A stretch of 64,000 bases of DNA. Source: a virus. The stretch covers positions 1-64,000 of IMG/VR virus record IMGVR_UViG_3300032163_000011, one strand, 5' to 3'. A program made the translations under genes and the position numbers. This document shows, piece by piece, positions 28,214 through 37,345 of the stretch (positions are counted from its first letter, which is position 1; each line of letters opens with the position of its first letter). The notes under the pieces were generated by a model. That model was not told the DNA's origin. It made no database searches and worked only from the letters and a program-made list of their open reading frames with translations.

Positions 28214-29161
28214 TTAGGCGAAGGCGTCGTTTACCGCGGCCTTCTCCGGGGTCCGGTTGACCAGATAGGGCATAACATCCTCGGACTCGGCCCGGCTGTG
28301 CCAGCAGAAGAACGGCTGGTAGGTGCCCGACACGGAACCGGCGGCCAGACTCAGAACCTCTATGGCCACCTGATCCCCCGGTTCGATGTCGGCGACACCC
28401 TTGTCGGACACCCCCGTATAGGGCGCCACGGCCTTGACCAGTTTGTTGTCCACATCGCAGACATACTCGAAGCCCACCTTGTCCCCATTGGTCAGAGTGA
28501 TGCTCGCCAGGAGCACCTTATAAGCCCAATGCAGATTGCCCACGGTGTGGCTGACAATCGACTGGTCGTGGAGGTTATACTTCGTCAGCATGTCGTTGAG
28601 CTTAGCGATGGCCCCGGCCAGGGTAGTCACCGGGGTAGCGTTGGCCAGTATGAGCGCACCGGATTCACCTTCCTCGGCGATGTGAAAGACCCAAGCAGAT
28701 TCGAGTTCTGCGTCAGCTTCATGCGCCGCGTAGGCCGTCTGGAGCAGGTTGACGCCCACCAGGAGCCCCGCCAGGTCCCCTTGGACAACGGCCGCCATAG
28801 TCCCCGGGAAGTTCGTGGTGTCCGGAACTTTGACCGGCCCGTGCATGGTGGCATCGGCGGCGTGAGCCCGCATGGCCACCAGCAGGCTGTTATACATGTC
28901 GATGGCGCTGGGCAGATCCACGCAGATCAGCCCCCGCGGGTATTTGTAAAGGCCCAACTGGGCATTGGTGGTCAGGCTGACAAACGCCGTGACCGGGTTG
29001 AAGCCAAGACGGTCCACGCACATCGGCTCCTTGGCGGTCTTGACGGAGAGGGGGAGAACCCCCAGCACGGCACTCAAATTGACTGCCGCAGCCCCGCCCT
29101 GGCCCACATCGGAGTTGGCCCCGTCCACTACTATTCTGTCGTAAGTTCCATATTGACCCAT
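28214..29161 (-). CDS. Abundant-type head protein, function unknown
   Basis: 315 residues, mixed alpha/beta, no enzyme motif seen. N-terminus YDRIVVDGANSDVGQGGAA; a helical centre (AMRAHAADATMHGP); a beta-rich end with GDQVAIEVLSLAAGSVSGTYQ. It follows the capsid gene by 34 nt, a usual place for a minor capsid, cement or fibre-base protein. Confidence 0.45.
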   Translation of the reverse strand: MGQYGTYDRIVVDGANSDVGQGGAAAVNLSAVLGVLPLSVKTAKEPMCVDRLGFNPVTAFVSLTTNAQLGLYKYPRGLICVDLPSAIDMYNSLLVAMRAHAADATMHGPVKVPDTTNFPGTMAAVVQGDLAGLLVGVNLLQTAYAAHEADAELESAWVFHIAEEGESGALILANATPVTTLAGAIAKLNDMLTKYNLHDQSIVSHTVGNLHWAYKVLLASITLTNGDKVGFEYVCDVDNKLVKAVAPYTGVSDKGVADIEPGDQVAIEVLSLAAGSVSGTYQPFFCWHSRAESEDVMPYLVNRTPEKAAVNDAFA

Positions 29162-29195
29162 GTTCTTTTACCTCCTGAAGATGGCTGACCTCGAC

Positions 29196-30835
29196 TTACA
29201 GAGAGTCGAGGCGGATGATCTTGGCTTTCCCATCATCCGCTGAATCCCATACAGATCCAATGCCGATGATGCCGTACCAGGCGCAGGCCTGCGAACGCCC
29301 GAAGTCCGACTGATAGTTGGTATCCAGGCGGAGGTGCGGGGTCTCCGCGGTGATTCTCGCCACTGCGTCGTCACCGAAGATCACGGCTTGGCCCAGGTAG
29401 GACGAGGCGCCGGCCACATTCGAGAAGGCCAGGGCCCGGTTGCATTCGACCCACCGAATCCGCTCGGTCATGCCCATCTCGCCCTTGAAGACGAAATCGC
29501 CCTTGGACAGGTACTTGTGCCATTCCTGCCAGTAGCGGTCCTGCTTCAGGCTCCGGAGGTTCTTGTTGGCCGAAATGCCCACGAAGTTGTCACCCTCGTA
29601 GGGCGGGCAATGAATGGTGTCCCGCAGATAGTCGGCCAGGATGGTGCAATGGTCGAAGGTCAGGCCCGCGGTGGCGATGGCCCCCGGGGTCCCGTCGGTG
29701 GCCCAGGTCCCGCCGGTGAGGCTGGTGGGGGTGAAAACCAACTTGACCGCGAGGGGGTCCATGAAAGCCGCGGCGCTTTCGGTGTCCAGGGCCTCCTCCA
29801 TCTGGGTTTTGAGGAGTTTCTGGAGTTCGTCCTTGATGTTGAATTTTCCCAACCGCAGCATCAGGTTGGTATATTCAACGCCTTCGCCCATCTCCATCAC
29901 CTTGATGATCCGGTTGCCGAAGGCCGTTTTCCGGATGGGAATACGGTTGTTCTCCTGCAGCCGCGAAGAGACGGAGTTGGGAAGGCGCTCGATGTGCATG
30001 ATGTTGACGCCTTCACCCGCGTTCGGTTTGAAGTTGATCCCGTGTGCATGGGTAAAGGGCGCTACGATGGTAGCGCCGGCGGCCACCTTCCTCAGATCAT
30101 TGCTGAGTTGGTGGTTCTTATAGATCGGCTCATCCCCTATGTCGCCAAAGGGGCCGGACTATACCATGACCTCAAGTTTGCTCAAATCCAATACACTTGA
30201 GGCCGCCCTTGGTAGTCTCTGGAAGCTGAATCGCTTTTGTTTGGCGGCCGTTAATAGTGCCTTGGTTTCATCACGCCGCTGATTAATCAAATCAGCAACT
30301 TCCCGGTTCCGGGTATGAAAGGCAACTTCATTTAACCGCCAATCCAAATAGTCGAGTAAAATCGTGGCTTGTTCTTTCTTGGTAGTGAAGTAAGGTAACA
30401 GGTGGTTGAGTATGCGTTGAATGCTCCTCATTCCAGTTACCTCCAGACTTAACTGCTCTTTCCATACTTCTTTTGCGAACTTCGCATAATTTATATGGAA
30501 GGGGGTATTCCATTGTACCAAGATGGTGGTAATACGCTGAATCATATATGGACAGGTAACTTTCACGGCCAATTTTAATTGACCCATGCCACGAGCATTA
30601 TTCCCGTGGATACCAAAAGAACCCTCTCCATCCATAATGCCAGCAAGCCACGCACGATTTGCGATTTCATCTCTGCTGATTGACCCCACCTCAACATTTT
30701 CACTCTTCGGTAGTTGAGGATACACGGGTGATTCCAGCACATTCAGGCTTTTCATCGTAAAGTCACCTCTACGCGCGGCGTCTATAGTTCACCGATTGCG
30801 GCATCAAATTCCCAAGTCATAGCATCGCCAGGCAT
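29196..30835 (-). CDS. Major capsid protein, split by a group I intron
   Basis: Exon 1 is 30835-30784: ATG after CGGAGGT, reading MPGDAMTWEFDAAIGEL plus one base. Exon 2 is 30136-29196. Joined, they make 993 nt, exactly 331 codons, with an in-frame junction reading GELWDEPIYKNHQ. The product is 330 residues with HK97/N4-gp56-like features: a helical N-arm (GKFNIKDELQKLLKTQMEEALD), DNFVGISANKNLRSL, and FVFKGEMGMTERIRWVECN. It follows the scaffold gene. Without splicing only an 17-residue peptide is made, so intron removal controls capsid supply. Junction bases are predicted, not proven. Confidence 0.8.
30137..30783 (-). mobile_element. Group I intron in the capsid gene
   Basis: About 647 nt. 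Core elements near the 3' end: GACTA (30217-30213) can pair with TAGTC in a TATAGTCC S-like element (30161-30157) to form P7, and CCTCAAGT pairs with ACTTGAGG between them (30202-30195 with 30177-30170) as P8. A predicted P1 pairs CTAT at the exon end with GTAG in the intron, with a U-G pair at the splice site. The 3' end is a G (30137). It carries a LAGLIDADG gene. Boundaries are inferred from pairing and from the restored frame. Confidence 0.8.
30159..30755 (-). CDS. Intron-encoded LAGLIDADG homing endonuclease
   Basis: 198 residues with one clear dodecapeptide, WLAGIMDGEGSFGI (about 36-49), supplying the acidic metal ligand. The usual continuation is present (LAVKVTCPYMIQRI, then a helical LNHLLPYFTTKKEQA). 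A second dodecapeptide is not obvious, so it may dimerise. ATG 7 nt after GAGGTGA. Its stop codon TAG lies inside the intron P7 strand, so coding and ribozyme core overlap. It would spread the intron into intronless capsid genes. Confidence 0.85.
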   Translation of the reverse strand: MKSLNVLESPVYPQLPKSENVEVGSISRDEIANRAWLAGIMDGEGSFGIHGNNARGMGQLKLAVKVTCPYMIQRITTILVQWNTPFHINYAKFAKEVWKEQLSLEVTGMRSIQRILNHLLPYFTTKKEQATILLDYLDWRLNEVAFHTRNREVADLINQRRDETKALLTAAKQKRFSFQRLPRAASSVLDLSKLEVMV

Positions 30836-30854
30836 GGGTTATACCTCCGAGTAA

Positions 30855-31892
30855 TTAAAGTGTTCGTTCCCTTTGAACTGCATCAAAGTCGTCATCCAGG
30901 GAACCCGGGGTAGCCTTCGCTGGCTTTTGGGGCGTTCTGCGCCCCCCGAGTCCCAGGACTGAGTTATTAGTTTGTGTCCGACGAGCCGCCGCCTCCCGCT
31001 CTTGTGCTGTCTGAGCGGTTCTTCCGAGGCGTTTCTGAGTTTCGGCGATCAGCCAATCCGTGGCCTCTTTGGGTTTTCCCCATAACTCCTTGGGAATTTT
31101 CTTCTCCAGTTGGTCAAAGATCAGGTACTCCGCCGTGTCCTCATCTCTCACAGCCAAACCAGCCGCTTCGGCGGCATCAAGGGCCTTATCCCAGGCTTTT
31201 TGCTGGGCCGATTTCTTGTCTTCTTCGGCCCTCGCTGCTTTGCTGGCGGTCTCCTTGGCCTCGATCTTCTGGTCAATGAGTTTGTCCAGTTCGGCTTGGT
31301 TAAGGGTGGATGCTCCGATCCCTGCTTCCATGAGGGCTGCGGCATTGGCCTCGGCCCACGCGTCGGCGACCTGATCGTCATACTCCGGGTCGGTGTCATC
31401 CAACTGCTTGATCGCCGCGACGGCCTTTTTGTTCGCCACTTTCGCGACTTCTTTGAGTTTGGCTTTGCGCTCGTCGTCGGTTAATACCTTGACCTCTTCG
31501 GCAGGCTTCTCCGGGGGCTTTGTGGCGGCCTCAAGTTTTTGCTTGAGTTCGTCACGCTCTCGCTCGATGTCGGCGGCCTTCGTGGTGGCCTCGTGCATCT
31601 TGCGCTCGGCTTCGGCGTGAGCTTTTTCGGCCTCCTCCTGGCTTTTAAACCTTGGTTTTGTTTCGCCAGGCTTCGCCTCGCCCTCACCCTCACCTTCGCC
31701 CTTGCCAGCTTCAGCCTCCCCTTCACCTGGGCCAGCTTCCCCTTCTGCCTCTCCGCCCGTGTCCGCAGGATGACCGGTCAGTAAACGATGACCAAGTTCA
31801 TCATCCATCGGGGTTTCTTGGGCCGGGATGACTGCCGGGGCTACCTGGGTATCCAGTTGGGTGTCTTCGCCAGCTAAGTTTTCGCCTGCCAT
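30855..31892 (-). CDS. Scaffolding protein
   Basis: 345 residues, very charged. An acidic, Gly/Glu-rich N-terminal third (GEAEGEAGPGEGEAEAG) is followed by long coiled coil (EEAEKAHAEAERKMHEATTK) and a basic C-terminus (REAAARRTQTNN and GGRRTPQKPAK). This composition and its place between portal and capsid are those of phage scaffolds, which guide procapsid assembly and are then removed. Confidence 0.75.
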   Translation of the reverse strand: MAGENLAGEDTQLDTQVAPAVIPAQETPMDDELGHRLLTGHPADTGGEAEGEAGPGEGEAEAGKGEGEGEGEAKPGETKPRFKSQEEAEKAHAEAERKMHEATTKAADIERERDELKQKLEAATKPPEKPAEEVKVLTDDERKAKLKEVAKVANKKAVAAIKQLDDTDPEYDDQVADAWAEANAAALMEAGIGASTLNQAELDKLIDQKIEAKETASKAARAEEDKKSAQQKAWDKALDAAEAAGLAVRDEDTAEYLIFDQLEKKIPKELWGKPKEATDWLIAETQKRLGRTAQTAQEREAAARRTQTNNSVLGLGGRRTPQKPAKATPGSLDDDFDAVQRERTL

Positions 31893-31980
31893 GGTCGTTT
31901 CCCTTTCCGTGACGGTTATCCTTGCGGGCCGCCAGATGTCATATTCTCAACCGTTATCCCTAATGGGGCGGCGTGAGTTC

Positions 31981-32334
31981 TTATTCGATGAAAGCCGATA
32001 AGCGTGGCCCCAACTTCCTACGGGCTACCTTCTCAGCTATGATCGGCTTGAACTCCAGGGTATTTCTGACAGCCATGATCGGGGCTGCCAACGCCTGACA
32101 GACCGAATCGGCCTCCGCCAGTTCCAGGAGTCGGTTGCGGTAACTTTGCAACCACACCTTGAGCATCTGGCTGTTCTGGTGCAATTCGGCGGTAATCTGC
32201 CAGGAGTCCATGATGGTCTTCTCCAGTCTGGAGACGACCTTGGCCCGCTCCTCGTCCACCTTGGGGACCCTGGGCCGGCCTGTGGTCATGTCAATATCGA
32301 CGCCACTGGAGCCCATAGGCTGATCAGCACTCAT
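31981..32334 (-). CDS. Small helical head-assembly protein
   Basis: 117 residues, almost all helical after residue 25 (DEERAKVVSRLEKTIMDSW). Its first codon overlaps the portal stop by 4 nt, so it is translationally coupled to the portal. Such portal-adjacent helical proteins may act in head assembly; function unknown. Confidence 0.5.
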   Translation of the reverse strand: MSADQPMGSSGVDIDMTTGRPRVPKVDEERAKVVSRLEKTIMDSWQITAELHQNSQMLKVWLQSYRNRLLELAEADSVCQALAAPIMAVRNTLEFKPIIAEKVARRKLGPRLSAFIE

Positions 32335-34337
32335 TGGACCTCTCCTGGGGCCGGTTCCTGCCCAACCGCCCCGGCCTGCGCTGTATAGAGGCCGGCCTGC
32401 GCCTCGTTGGCCAACCCTTCGCCCCTGGCCTTCTCTGCCAGAGCAGCATCCTTGGCGGCCTTGGCTTCAGCTCCTGCCGCGGTGGCGGCCTCGGTCCCGG
32501 CCTGATGGCCGACCTGCGCTTCCTGCTGCTCCTGCTGGGCGTCGTCGATGGCCTTAGCCCTATTCGGGTCGATGAGAATGCCTTCGTCTTCGAGGTTGAG
32601 CCGCTTTTCCAGCGACTTCAGCAAGGCGTAGGGTTTGATGTACGGGATGAAAGTGTTGCCCAATTCAAACAGGGGGAGGATCAATTTCGAGATGGCGTTG
32701 ATAATCTCCTGGTTACGCATCAAAGAGGCAACACCGGAGACCTTGAAAGAGCCGGAGGTGAGATGGGGCATCCGCAGGCCGGTGGGCTCATCATTATCCC
32801 GGTATTTATTGGCGACCTCCTCACCCATCATCATCGCCAGTTCTTTATAGGTGAGGTTGATGGCCACCGTCTCATAGCCGGCCACGATAGCGTTCAGGGC
32901 CCCGTCCTCCAGGTTCTCACCCATGAGGCCCACCACCGTCATGGACTGCTCCAGGTTTTGGGACGACTCCGTGGCGGTCACTTCGGCACGGTAGCCGGGG
33001 AGACCCTGGGCGGCATAATTGATCATCACGCCTTCCTGGAACCTCTGATCCCCAAAATTCATGTTGGCCAGCACTTCACCGGTATTGGACCGGCGATCCA
33101 CGGTGCGCACCACCTGTTGGCCCTGCTGGGTCCCTTGGGTCAGCCATAACTTCCCGGGGTAATCGTCCAGATCGTCTTGGTCCTGCAAAGAAGAGAGGTC
33201 AATTTCCGAAGCCGGGTTGACGATCCAGTTGAGATTATCCACATGCAGGGAGAGCAGGGAGCACATCATGTACCAGAGGCTCTTGATGCCCTGCAGGAGG
33301 GACCGGCCATCGAAGCGAAGTAGGTGCGGCAAAGGGGAAAAGCCGACCCCGGGCCAGCGCAGGGAGGGGTAGGGGCTCACCTTGGGAAGCCGCACCACCC
33401 GGTTGCCGACCACGGTGAAGGTGGAGTTGGGGAGCAATAATTCACCCCGTTTATCCAGAGTCGTGCCCCAGAACTCCGAAGTCAGTACCTTGGTGCGGAA
33501 TTTGGATTGCTGCCAGAGCATGTCCTGGCGCCGCTTGATCTCTTCTGGTTCGAGGTCGGGATTGTCCTTCGCACTTCCCCAGGAGCCCCCGGGCCCGCAT
33601 TGCGGGATGTTGAGCATCTGGCCCGACTTCTCCATTTCCTTCAGGTCGTAATAGTCAAGCCATTCCTGGTGAATCCAATACATGCCGCTCTGGGGTGACC
33701 GGCTGAGGGCGTCGGGGTCCCGCTGGATATGCCAGGGGGGCACCAGTATGTATCGCAACCCCTTCCCCGGAATCCATTGCGGGATCATATCCATGGACTG
33801 CCCCACCGCGGCCCCCATCCCCGTGGCGTCGGTGAACTGAATGGGGAAGTTGGAATAACTCCGGGACAACATCAACTCCATGAGTTTCCGGATGAAGTCG
33901 GCGTCCTCTTTGTTTTGCTCGTTTTCGATGCTGAGAAATTTTGGATCGAAGGCTTTCCGCACAATGGCCAAGAAGAATTGGACCGAAGAGTACGGCTTGG
34001 GCACCACCACCCGGGACTGCCAGGATTCTTTCAGCGTGTAGGACGGGGGCTCTTTCTCGTTGTAGATTTCCCAACACTCCTGCTGCTGCTCCCGGATGGG
34101 CTTCATGCTGTCCGTGGATATATTGACGCAATCGTCCAGGAAGCGAACGAAGTGAGTCTCGTCCTCACCGGCGTAGGCCTGAGCCGCTTCTTCCCGCTCC
34201 TTCAACTCTTTCTGGTCCATGTCCTCATTAGTTTTCGGCTGAGAGGACTTCACCTCAAGCTGATTGCGGGAGGCCTGGACTGCGACGGCCGGGTCTTCTA
34301 TGGGCGGGTCTTCTATGGGCGGTTTGACTCTGGGCAT
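32331..34337 (-). CDS. Portal protein
   Basis: 668 residues, typical of large podoviral portals (P22/N4 size class). The N-terminal half contains KESWQSRVVVPKPYSSVQFF and a conserved pattern of alpha/beta stem and wing; the last 90 residues are an Ala/Glu/Gln-rich helix (QQEAQVGHQAGTEAATAAG) as expected for a barrel. It forms the dodecameric DNA channel at one capsid vertex and docks the terminase. Position between terL and scaffold agrees. Confidence 0.85.
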   Translation of the reverse strand: MPRVKPPIEDPPIEDPAVAVQASRNQLEVKSSQPKTNEDMDQKELKEREEAAQAYAGEDETHFVRFLDDCVNISTDSMKPIREQQQECWEIYNEKEPPSYTLKESWQSRVVVPKPYSSVQFFLAIVRKAFDPKFLSIENEQNKEDADFIRKLMELMLSRSYSNFPIQFTDATGMGAAVGQSMDMIPQWIPGKGLRYILVPPWHIQRDPDALSRSPQSGMYWIHQEWLDYYDLKEMEKSGQMLNIPQCGPGGSWGSAKDNPDLEPEEIKRRQDMLWQQSKFRTKVLTSEFWGTTLDKRGELLLPNSTFTVVGNRVVRLPKVSPYPSLRWPGVGFSPLPHLLRFDGRSLLQGIKSLWYMMCSLLSLHVDNLNWIVNPASEIDLSSLQDQDDLDDYPGKLWLTQGTQQGQQVVRTVDRRSNTGEVLANMNFGDQRFQEGVMINYAAQGLPGYRAEVTATESSQNLEQSMTVVGLMGENLEDGALNAIVAGYETVAINLTYKELAMMMGEEVANKYRDNDEPTGLRMPHLTSGSFKVSGVASLMRNQEIINAISKLILPLFELGNTFIPYIKPYALLKSLEKRLNLEDEGILIDPNRAKAIDDAQQEQQEAQVGHQAGTEAATAAGAEAKAAKDAALAEKARGEGLANEAQAGLYTAQAGAVGQEPAPGEVQ

Positions 34338-34341
34338 TTAT

Positions 34342-34587
34342 TCACCTGGGGAAAGGCATCTTGGTTAATTCGCCGGTCGGGGTGTTCACGACGGGCCCCA
34401 CCGCTGCCCCCGTGGTCACTGCTTGGGCCAGGGTGGGTGGCCCGCCTACTGTCCCAGGTGCGGGACCTGCGGGGGCAATCGGAGCAGCCGGAGCGGGGGT
34501 AAGCGCATCACGAACGGCATTAACAGGGGTTGCCCCGGTTAGCCATCCCGCTGTCTTTTTGGTGGCACCTACTAAATCATCAGCCAT
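34342..34587 (-). CDS. Small Ala/Pro-rich protein
   Basis: 81 residues. A short helix (DLVGATKKTAGWLTG) is followed by a Pro/Ala/Gly-rich disordered stretch and a C-terminus NTPTGELTKMPFPR. That last segment resembles the end of the next protein (QTPTGNLTKKKF), which suggests a shared docking peptide. Function unknown. Confidence 0.5.
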   Translation of the reverse strand: MADDLVGATKKTAGWLTGATPVNAVRDALTPAPAAPIAPAGPAPGTVGGPPTLAQAVTTGAAVGPVVNTPTGELTKMPFPR

Positions 34588-34596
34588 GACAGCCCC

Positions 34597-34869
34597 CTAA
34601 AATTTCTTCTTCGTCAGGTTACCCGTGGGGGTCTGTTTAGCTTGCATCGGGCCTCTACCTGCCCCCGGTCCATGTGGTCCAGGACCCATGCCCTGTCCAG
34701 GAACATGGTTTGGCAAGCCCGTCTGAGGGGTGCTGGCGAAATCTTTGGCGCTCTTCTTGCTCATGCCCTTGGCTGCCTTGGCCACTTCCGGGCTGGCGGC
34801 CTTCTCGCCCGTCTGGGCGGCATGGACCATCCCCATGAACTGCTGCTGCGCTTTCGATTTTGCGGGCAT
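34597..34869 (-). CDS. DUF3008-like small protein
   Basis: 90 residues from the ATG at 34869. The N-terminus MPAKSKAQQQFMGMVHAA with GMSKKSAKDFASTPQTGLP is the DUF3008 signature; function of that family is unknown. The C-terminal half is Gly/Pro-rich and unstructured. GGGAG lies 9 nt before this ATG, so I prefer it to the ATG at 34884. Confidence 0.75.
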   Translation of the reverse strand: MPAKSKAQQQFMGMVHAAQTGEKAASPEVAKAAKGMSKKSAKDFASTPQTGLPNHVPGQGMGPGPHGPGAGRGPMQAKQTPTGNLTKKKF

Positions 34870-34871
34870 CT

Positions 34872-35117
34872 TCATTTCTCCCATTGAATTTGGTCATAAC
34901 CCCGACGATAGGCCTCGGAGGTATGCCGGGCACACGCCAGGTCGCCAGTCGGTCTCGGGGGTTCTCCAGACCAACCGTTCTCCGGGATGGCAAACCGACC
35001 ATCCACGATGTTCCGGAAGCCCTCCCGGCCCACATTGTTGTTAGCCTCGTCCCGGCCCTCGAAGACCTGTACCTCTTTCCAGCCGGCAAAGCCGGAAGTT
35101 CTGTCGTCCATGCCCAT
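34872..35117 (-). CDS. Small conserved-looking protein downstream of terL
   Basis: 81 residues. ATG at 35117 overlaps the terL stop (TAATG), with GGGAGGG nearby. Begins MGMDDRTSGFAGWKEVQVFEG; acidic/aromatic, no known motif. A longer upstream reading would lie inside terL and is rejected. Function unknown. Confidence 0.55.
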   Translation of the reverse strand: MGMDDRTSGFAGWKEVQVFEGRDEANNNVGREGFRNIVDGRFAIPENGWSGEPPRPTGDLACARHTSEAYRRGYDQIQWEK

Positions 35118-36553
35118 TACCGCATCCCTCCCATTCCATAACTTCTGGCCCGGTTGAGGGCCTTGGCTGCCCGGGCCTGCGTTTTCCGTTTCGACACATA
35201 GGAAATTTTGGAAGGAAGAAGAACGCACACCGAACTGGCCCAGGCATCGCACGGATGGCTGGCCTCGTCTTTGTGAGGGACGCTACTGGTGCGCTTTCCT
35301 TGGTTGTTGAGGTGGTAGTGCCAGGAACCGGAGAGGCCCCGGTCCAGGATCCGGTTGTCGGCCGAGAGCAGGATCATGGGCTCACCCCGGGCGTCGGAAT
35401 CCCGCAACACAGACCGGATGTGCCGCTCGATCATCGACCACTCTCGGGGGCCCGGCTCAAAAAAAGCACCAGGGAAGAACTTCTCGACCTCCCTGGCCGC
35501 GCTCTTCAGCTTGTTAGACTGGTCCATGTTCTTCATAGTGGGATCACCACCGATCCGCCAAGCCTTGGCCTTGCCCTTCCACCGCGGACTTTCCAGGAGG
35601 GGGATGACCTGCAATTCCATGAGGGTGATGATGTCGGAACCGGAGAGTCGGACGGTATCCAGGAAGATGAGGCGGTTCATGTTGGTAATCTGGCCCAGGA
35701 CACAGCTTGGGTTTGACCAAGAATCGAAGAAGGCGAAGGACACCAGGCCCGGGGCCGGGATCAAGCGGTTGGGGGAGAGGTGGCGCTGCTGATTGTAGCC
35801 CGGCGTGACCGGGGCGCCCGGGTCGATTTTGGCAAACTTGCCCAGGACATAACGGTCGTAAGAGGCCTTGTCGTTCTCGTACATCTTCATGGCGGCCTGG
35901 CGGGACTCGTCCTTGAGGTGAAAGTTCTCGCCATAGGGCACATGCCAAACCTTTTTCCGGATGAGGGGGTATCTGGCGTCGATGTCGGGTTCTTCGATGA
36001 AACGCCGGTAGGTCCAATGGTCTTCATCGGCCGGGTTCATATCCACCAGCAGCCGGCCCGGGGTTCCGGTGTGTCTGACGCATCGGATAACCGAGTTGTT
36101 GTAAACATCTTCTGAGAGCCCGGCGTTCACCCTGTCGGCGGTGGCCATGGGGGCGGGCTCGTTGAGCCAGATCAGGGACCAGGCCGAGGAGCCCTGTAAT
36201 TTTCCCAAACTGGCCGAGTCGTCCAGGCCGAAGAGATCCACCTGAATCCGCAGGCCATTGACGTTGATGGTCAGTTCCTTAAATTCGTTCTTGAAAGCGA
36301 TGGCCTGGGGACAGTCTTGAAAGAACTCTTGGAAAGAAGGGACGATACTCAGTTTGATGTTTTCCAGGGTATCTCGAATAATGGCAGCCCGGATAGGCTG
36401 ACCACAACGCTTCGCATGGCTTAATAAAGCACCAATACAACCAAAGGTCTTACCCTCCCCTAATGAAGCGATAAGAATAGTGATGGTTTCGTGCGAGTCG
36501 ATGAAGTTTTTTACCGTTGGAGAGAAGACAATTTTCCGCTCGGTGCTACCCAT
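35117..36553 (-). CDS. terL: Terminase large subunit
   Basis: 478 residues from the ATG at 36553 (a TTG at 36595 is the only earlier start and lies in the terminator T-run). The ATPase domain has Walker A in ASLGEGKTFG (about 29-38) and a hydrophobic strand ending in acidic residues (WSLIWLNEPAP, Walker B-like). The nuclease half has acidic positions such as FFDSWSNPS and the late DEASHPCDAWASS. It packages DNA through the portal. A terminator ends about 18 nt before this start. Confidence 0.85.
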   Translation of the reverse strand: MGSTERKIVFSPTVKNFIDSHETITILIASLGEGKTFGCIGALLSHAKRCGQPIRAAIIRDTLENIKLSIVPSFQEFFQDCPQAIAFKNEFKELTINVNGLRIQVDLFGLDDSASLGKLQGSSAWSLIWLNEPAPMATADRVNAGLSEDVYNNSVIRCVRHTGTPGRLLVDMNPADEDHWTYRRFIEEPDIDARYPLIRKKVWHVPYGENFHLKDESRQAAMKMYENDKASYDRYVLGKFAKIDPGAPVTPGYNQQRHLSPNRLIPAPGLVSFAFFDSWSNPSCVLGQITNMNRLIFLDTVRLSGSDIITLMELQVIPLLESPRWKGKAKAWRIGGDPTMKNMDQSNKLKSAAREVEKFFPGAFFEPGPREWSMIERHIRSVLRDSDARGEPMILLSADNRILDRGLSGSWHYHLNNQGKRTSSVPHKDEASHPCDAWASSVCVLLPSKISYVSKRKTQARAAKALNRARSYGMGGMR

Positions 36554-36570
36554 GCCTTCTTTGTTACCCT

Positions 36571-36605
36571 CAAAAATAAAAAAAGAAAGGGCCAACTTCG
36601 CCCTT
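36571..36605 (-). terminator. Intrinsic terminator just upstream of terL
   Basis: Leftward, AAGGGC pairs with GCCCTT over a 7-nt loop and is followed by TTTCTTTTTTT. It would end transcripts from 37-43 kb before terL. With under 20 nt left before the terL start there is no room for a new promoter, so late expression probably depends on read-through or antitermination. Confidence 0.65.
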
Positions 36606-36665
36606 GATTAATTTTATTATCCATACTATTTGTGTTGAAATTATACGGTAGGGGGTTTATTTCCT

Positions 36666-36860
36666 ATGAAAAAGCTAAATGTGCGGGGACCGGGGAAGTT
36701 GAAGCAAACAACGGTGATGAAAGTGCGTAATTTCGGGGGATCGTTCTATATTTGCCTGCCAAAATACTTTTGCGATCAAACCAATATCAAGGCTGGCGAT
36801 CCAATGGTATTAATTTTTGGGGAGAGTTTACGAATAACGCCAGTGAATAAGGGGGAATAG
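36666..36860 (+). CDS. AbrB/MazE-type DNA-binding protein
   Basis: 64 residues with the SpoVT-AbrB swapped-hairpin pattern: VMKVRNFGGSFYICLPKYF, then IKAGDPMVLIFGESLRITP. Such dimers bind promoter DNA or act as antitoxins; no toxin gene is adjacent, so a regulator is more likely. It runs opposite to terL from an AT-rich divergent spacer (36606-36665). AGGGGG lies 10 nt before the ATG. Confidence 0.7.
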   Translation: MKKLNVRGPGKLKQTTVMKVRNFGGSFYICLPKYFCDQTNIKAGDPMVLIFGESLRITPVNKGE

Positions 36861-36861
36861 A

Positions 36862-37074
36862 CTATTTTGCTACTACCAGCCACTCCCCGAAAAGAAGCAA
36901 CGGAGCCGGGATGCGGGCTGGAATACCCGGGCTCCATTGCCAGCATGGTTTCTCGTTTTCGACAAAAATAATCCCGTTGTCTGATCCGATCAGTGCCCCT
37001 ACCGGCACCGCCATCAGGGCAGGATCGTCCTGAATAATTTTCATGGCTTCAAGGAAGTTCATCTTCATTTTCAT
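36862..37074 (-). CDS. Small hypothetical protein
   Basis: 70 residues (66 if the third in-frame ATG is used). Compact mixed fold: NFLEAMKIIQDDPALMAVPVG, then ENEKPCWQWSPG. It overlaps the end of the upstream gene by 26 nt. The stop abuts the convergent AbrB gene. Unknown function. Confidence 0.5.
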   Translation of the reverse strand: MKMKMNFLEAMKIIQDDPALMAVPVGALIGSDNGIIFVENEKPCWQWSPGIPARIPAPLLLFGEWLVVAK

Positions 37075-37345
37075 TTTCCAAAGTAGCTACATATAAACCA
37101 CGGTTCGGATCAAACCTCGGACCATGCCGGGAACATAGCGAATGAAAGAGGGTGGAAAGAACAGCGATGAAGTACCCCACCACCTGTTTTCTCCCGGAGA
37201 AAACAACGAAAGTCTCGCCAGCATCGGTGCGGGTGAGATTGACATCGACGGAATCTGGCACCCGAATAGCATATAGGTGATTCGTACCGAGTCTGTGGCT
37301 TGCATCCGGGTCAAAAAGAATCTCGAACTCATTGTAGTTGGGCAT
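37049..37345 (-). CDS. Small hypothetical protein
   Basis: 98 residues, beginning MPNYNEFEILFDPDASHRLG, with beta-strands (GETFVVFSGRKQVVGYF) and an acidic end (ENENEDELP). GGGAAGAAA ribosome-binding site. 37346-37507 downstream of Acb2-like cluster, on its upstream side, holds no gene I can support, only two GCGGGCCC repeats. Confidence 0.5.
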   Translation of the reverse strand: MPNYNEFEILFDPDASHRLGTNHLYAIRVPDSVDVNLTRTDAGETFVVFSGRKQVVGYFIAVLSTLFHSLCSRHGPRFDPNRGLYVATLENENEDELP

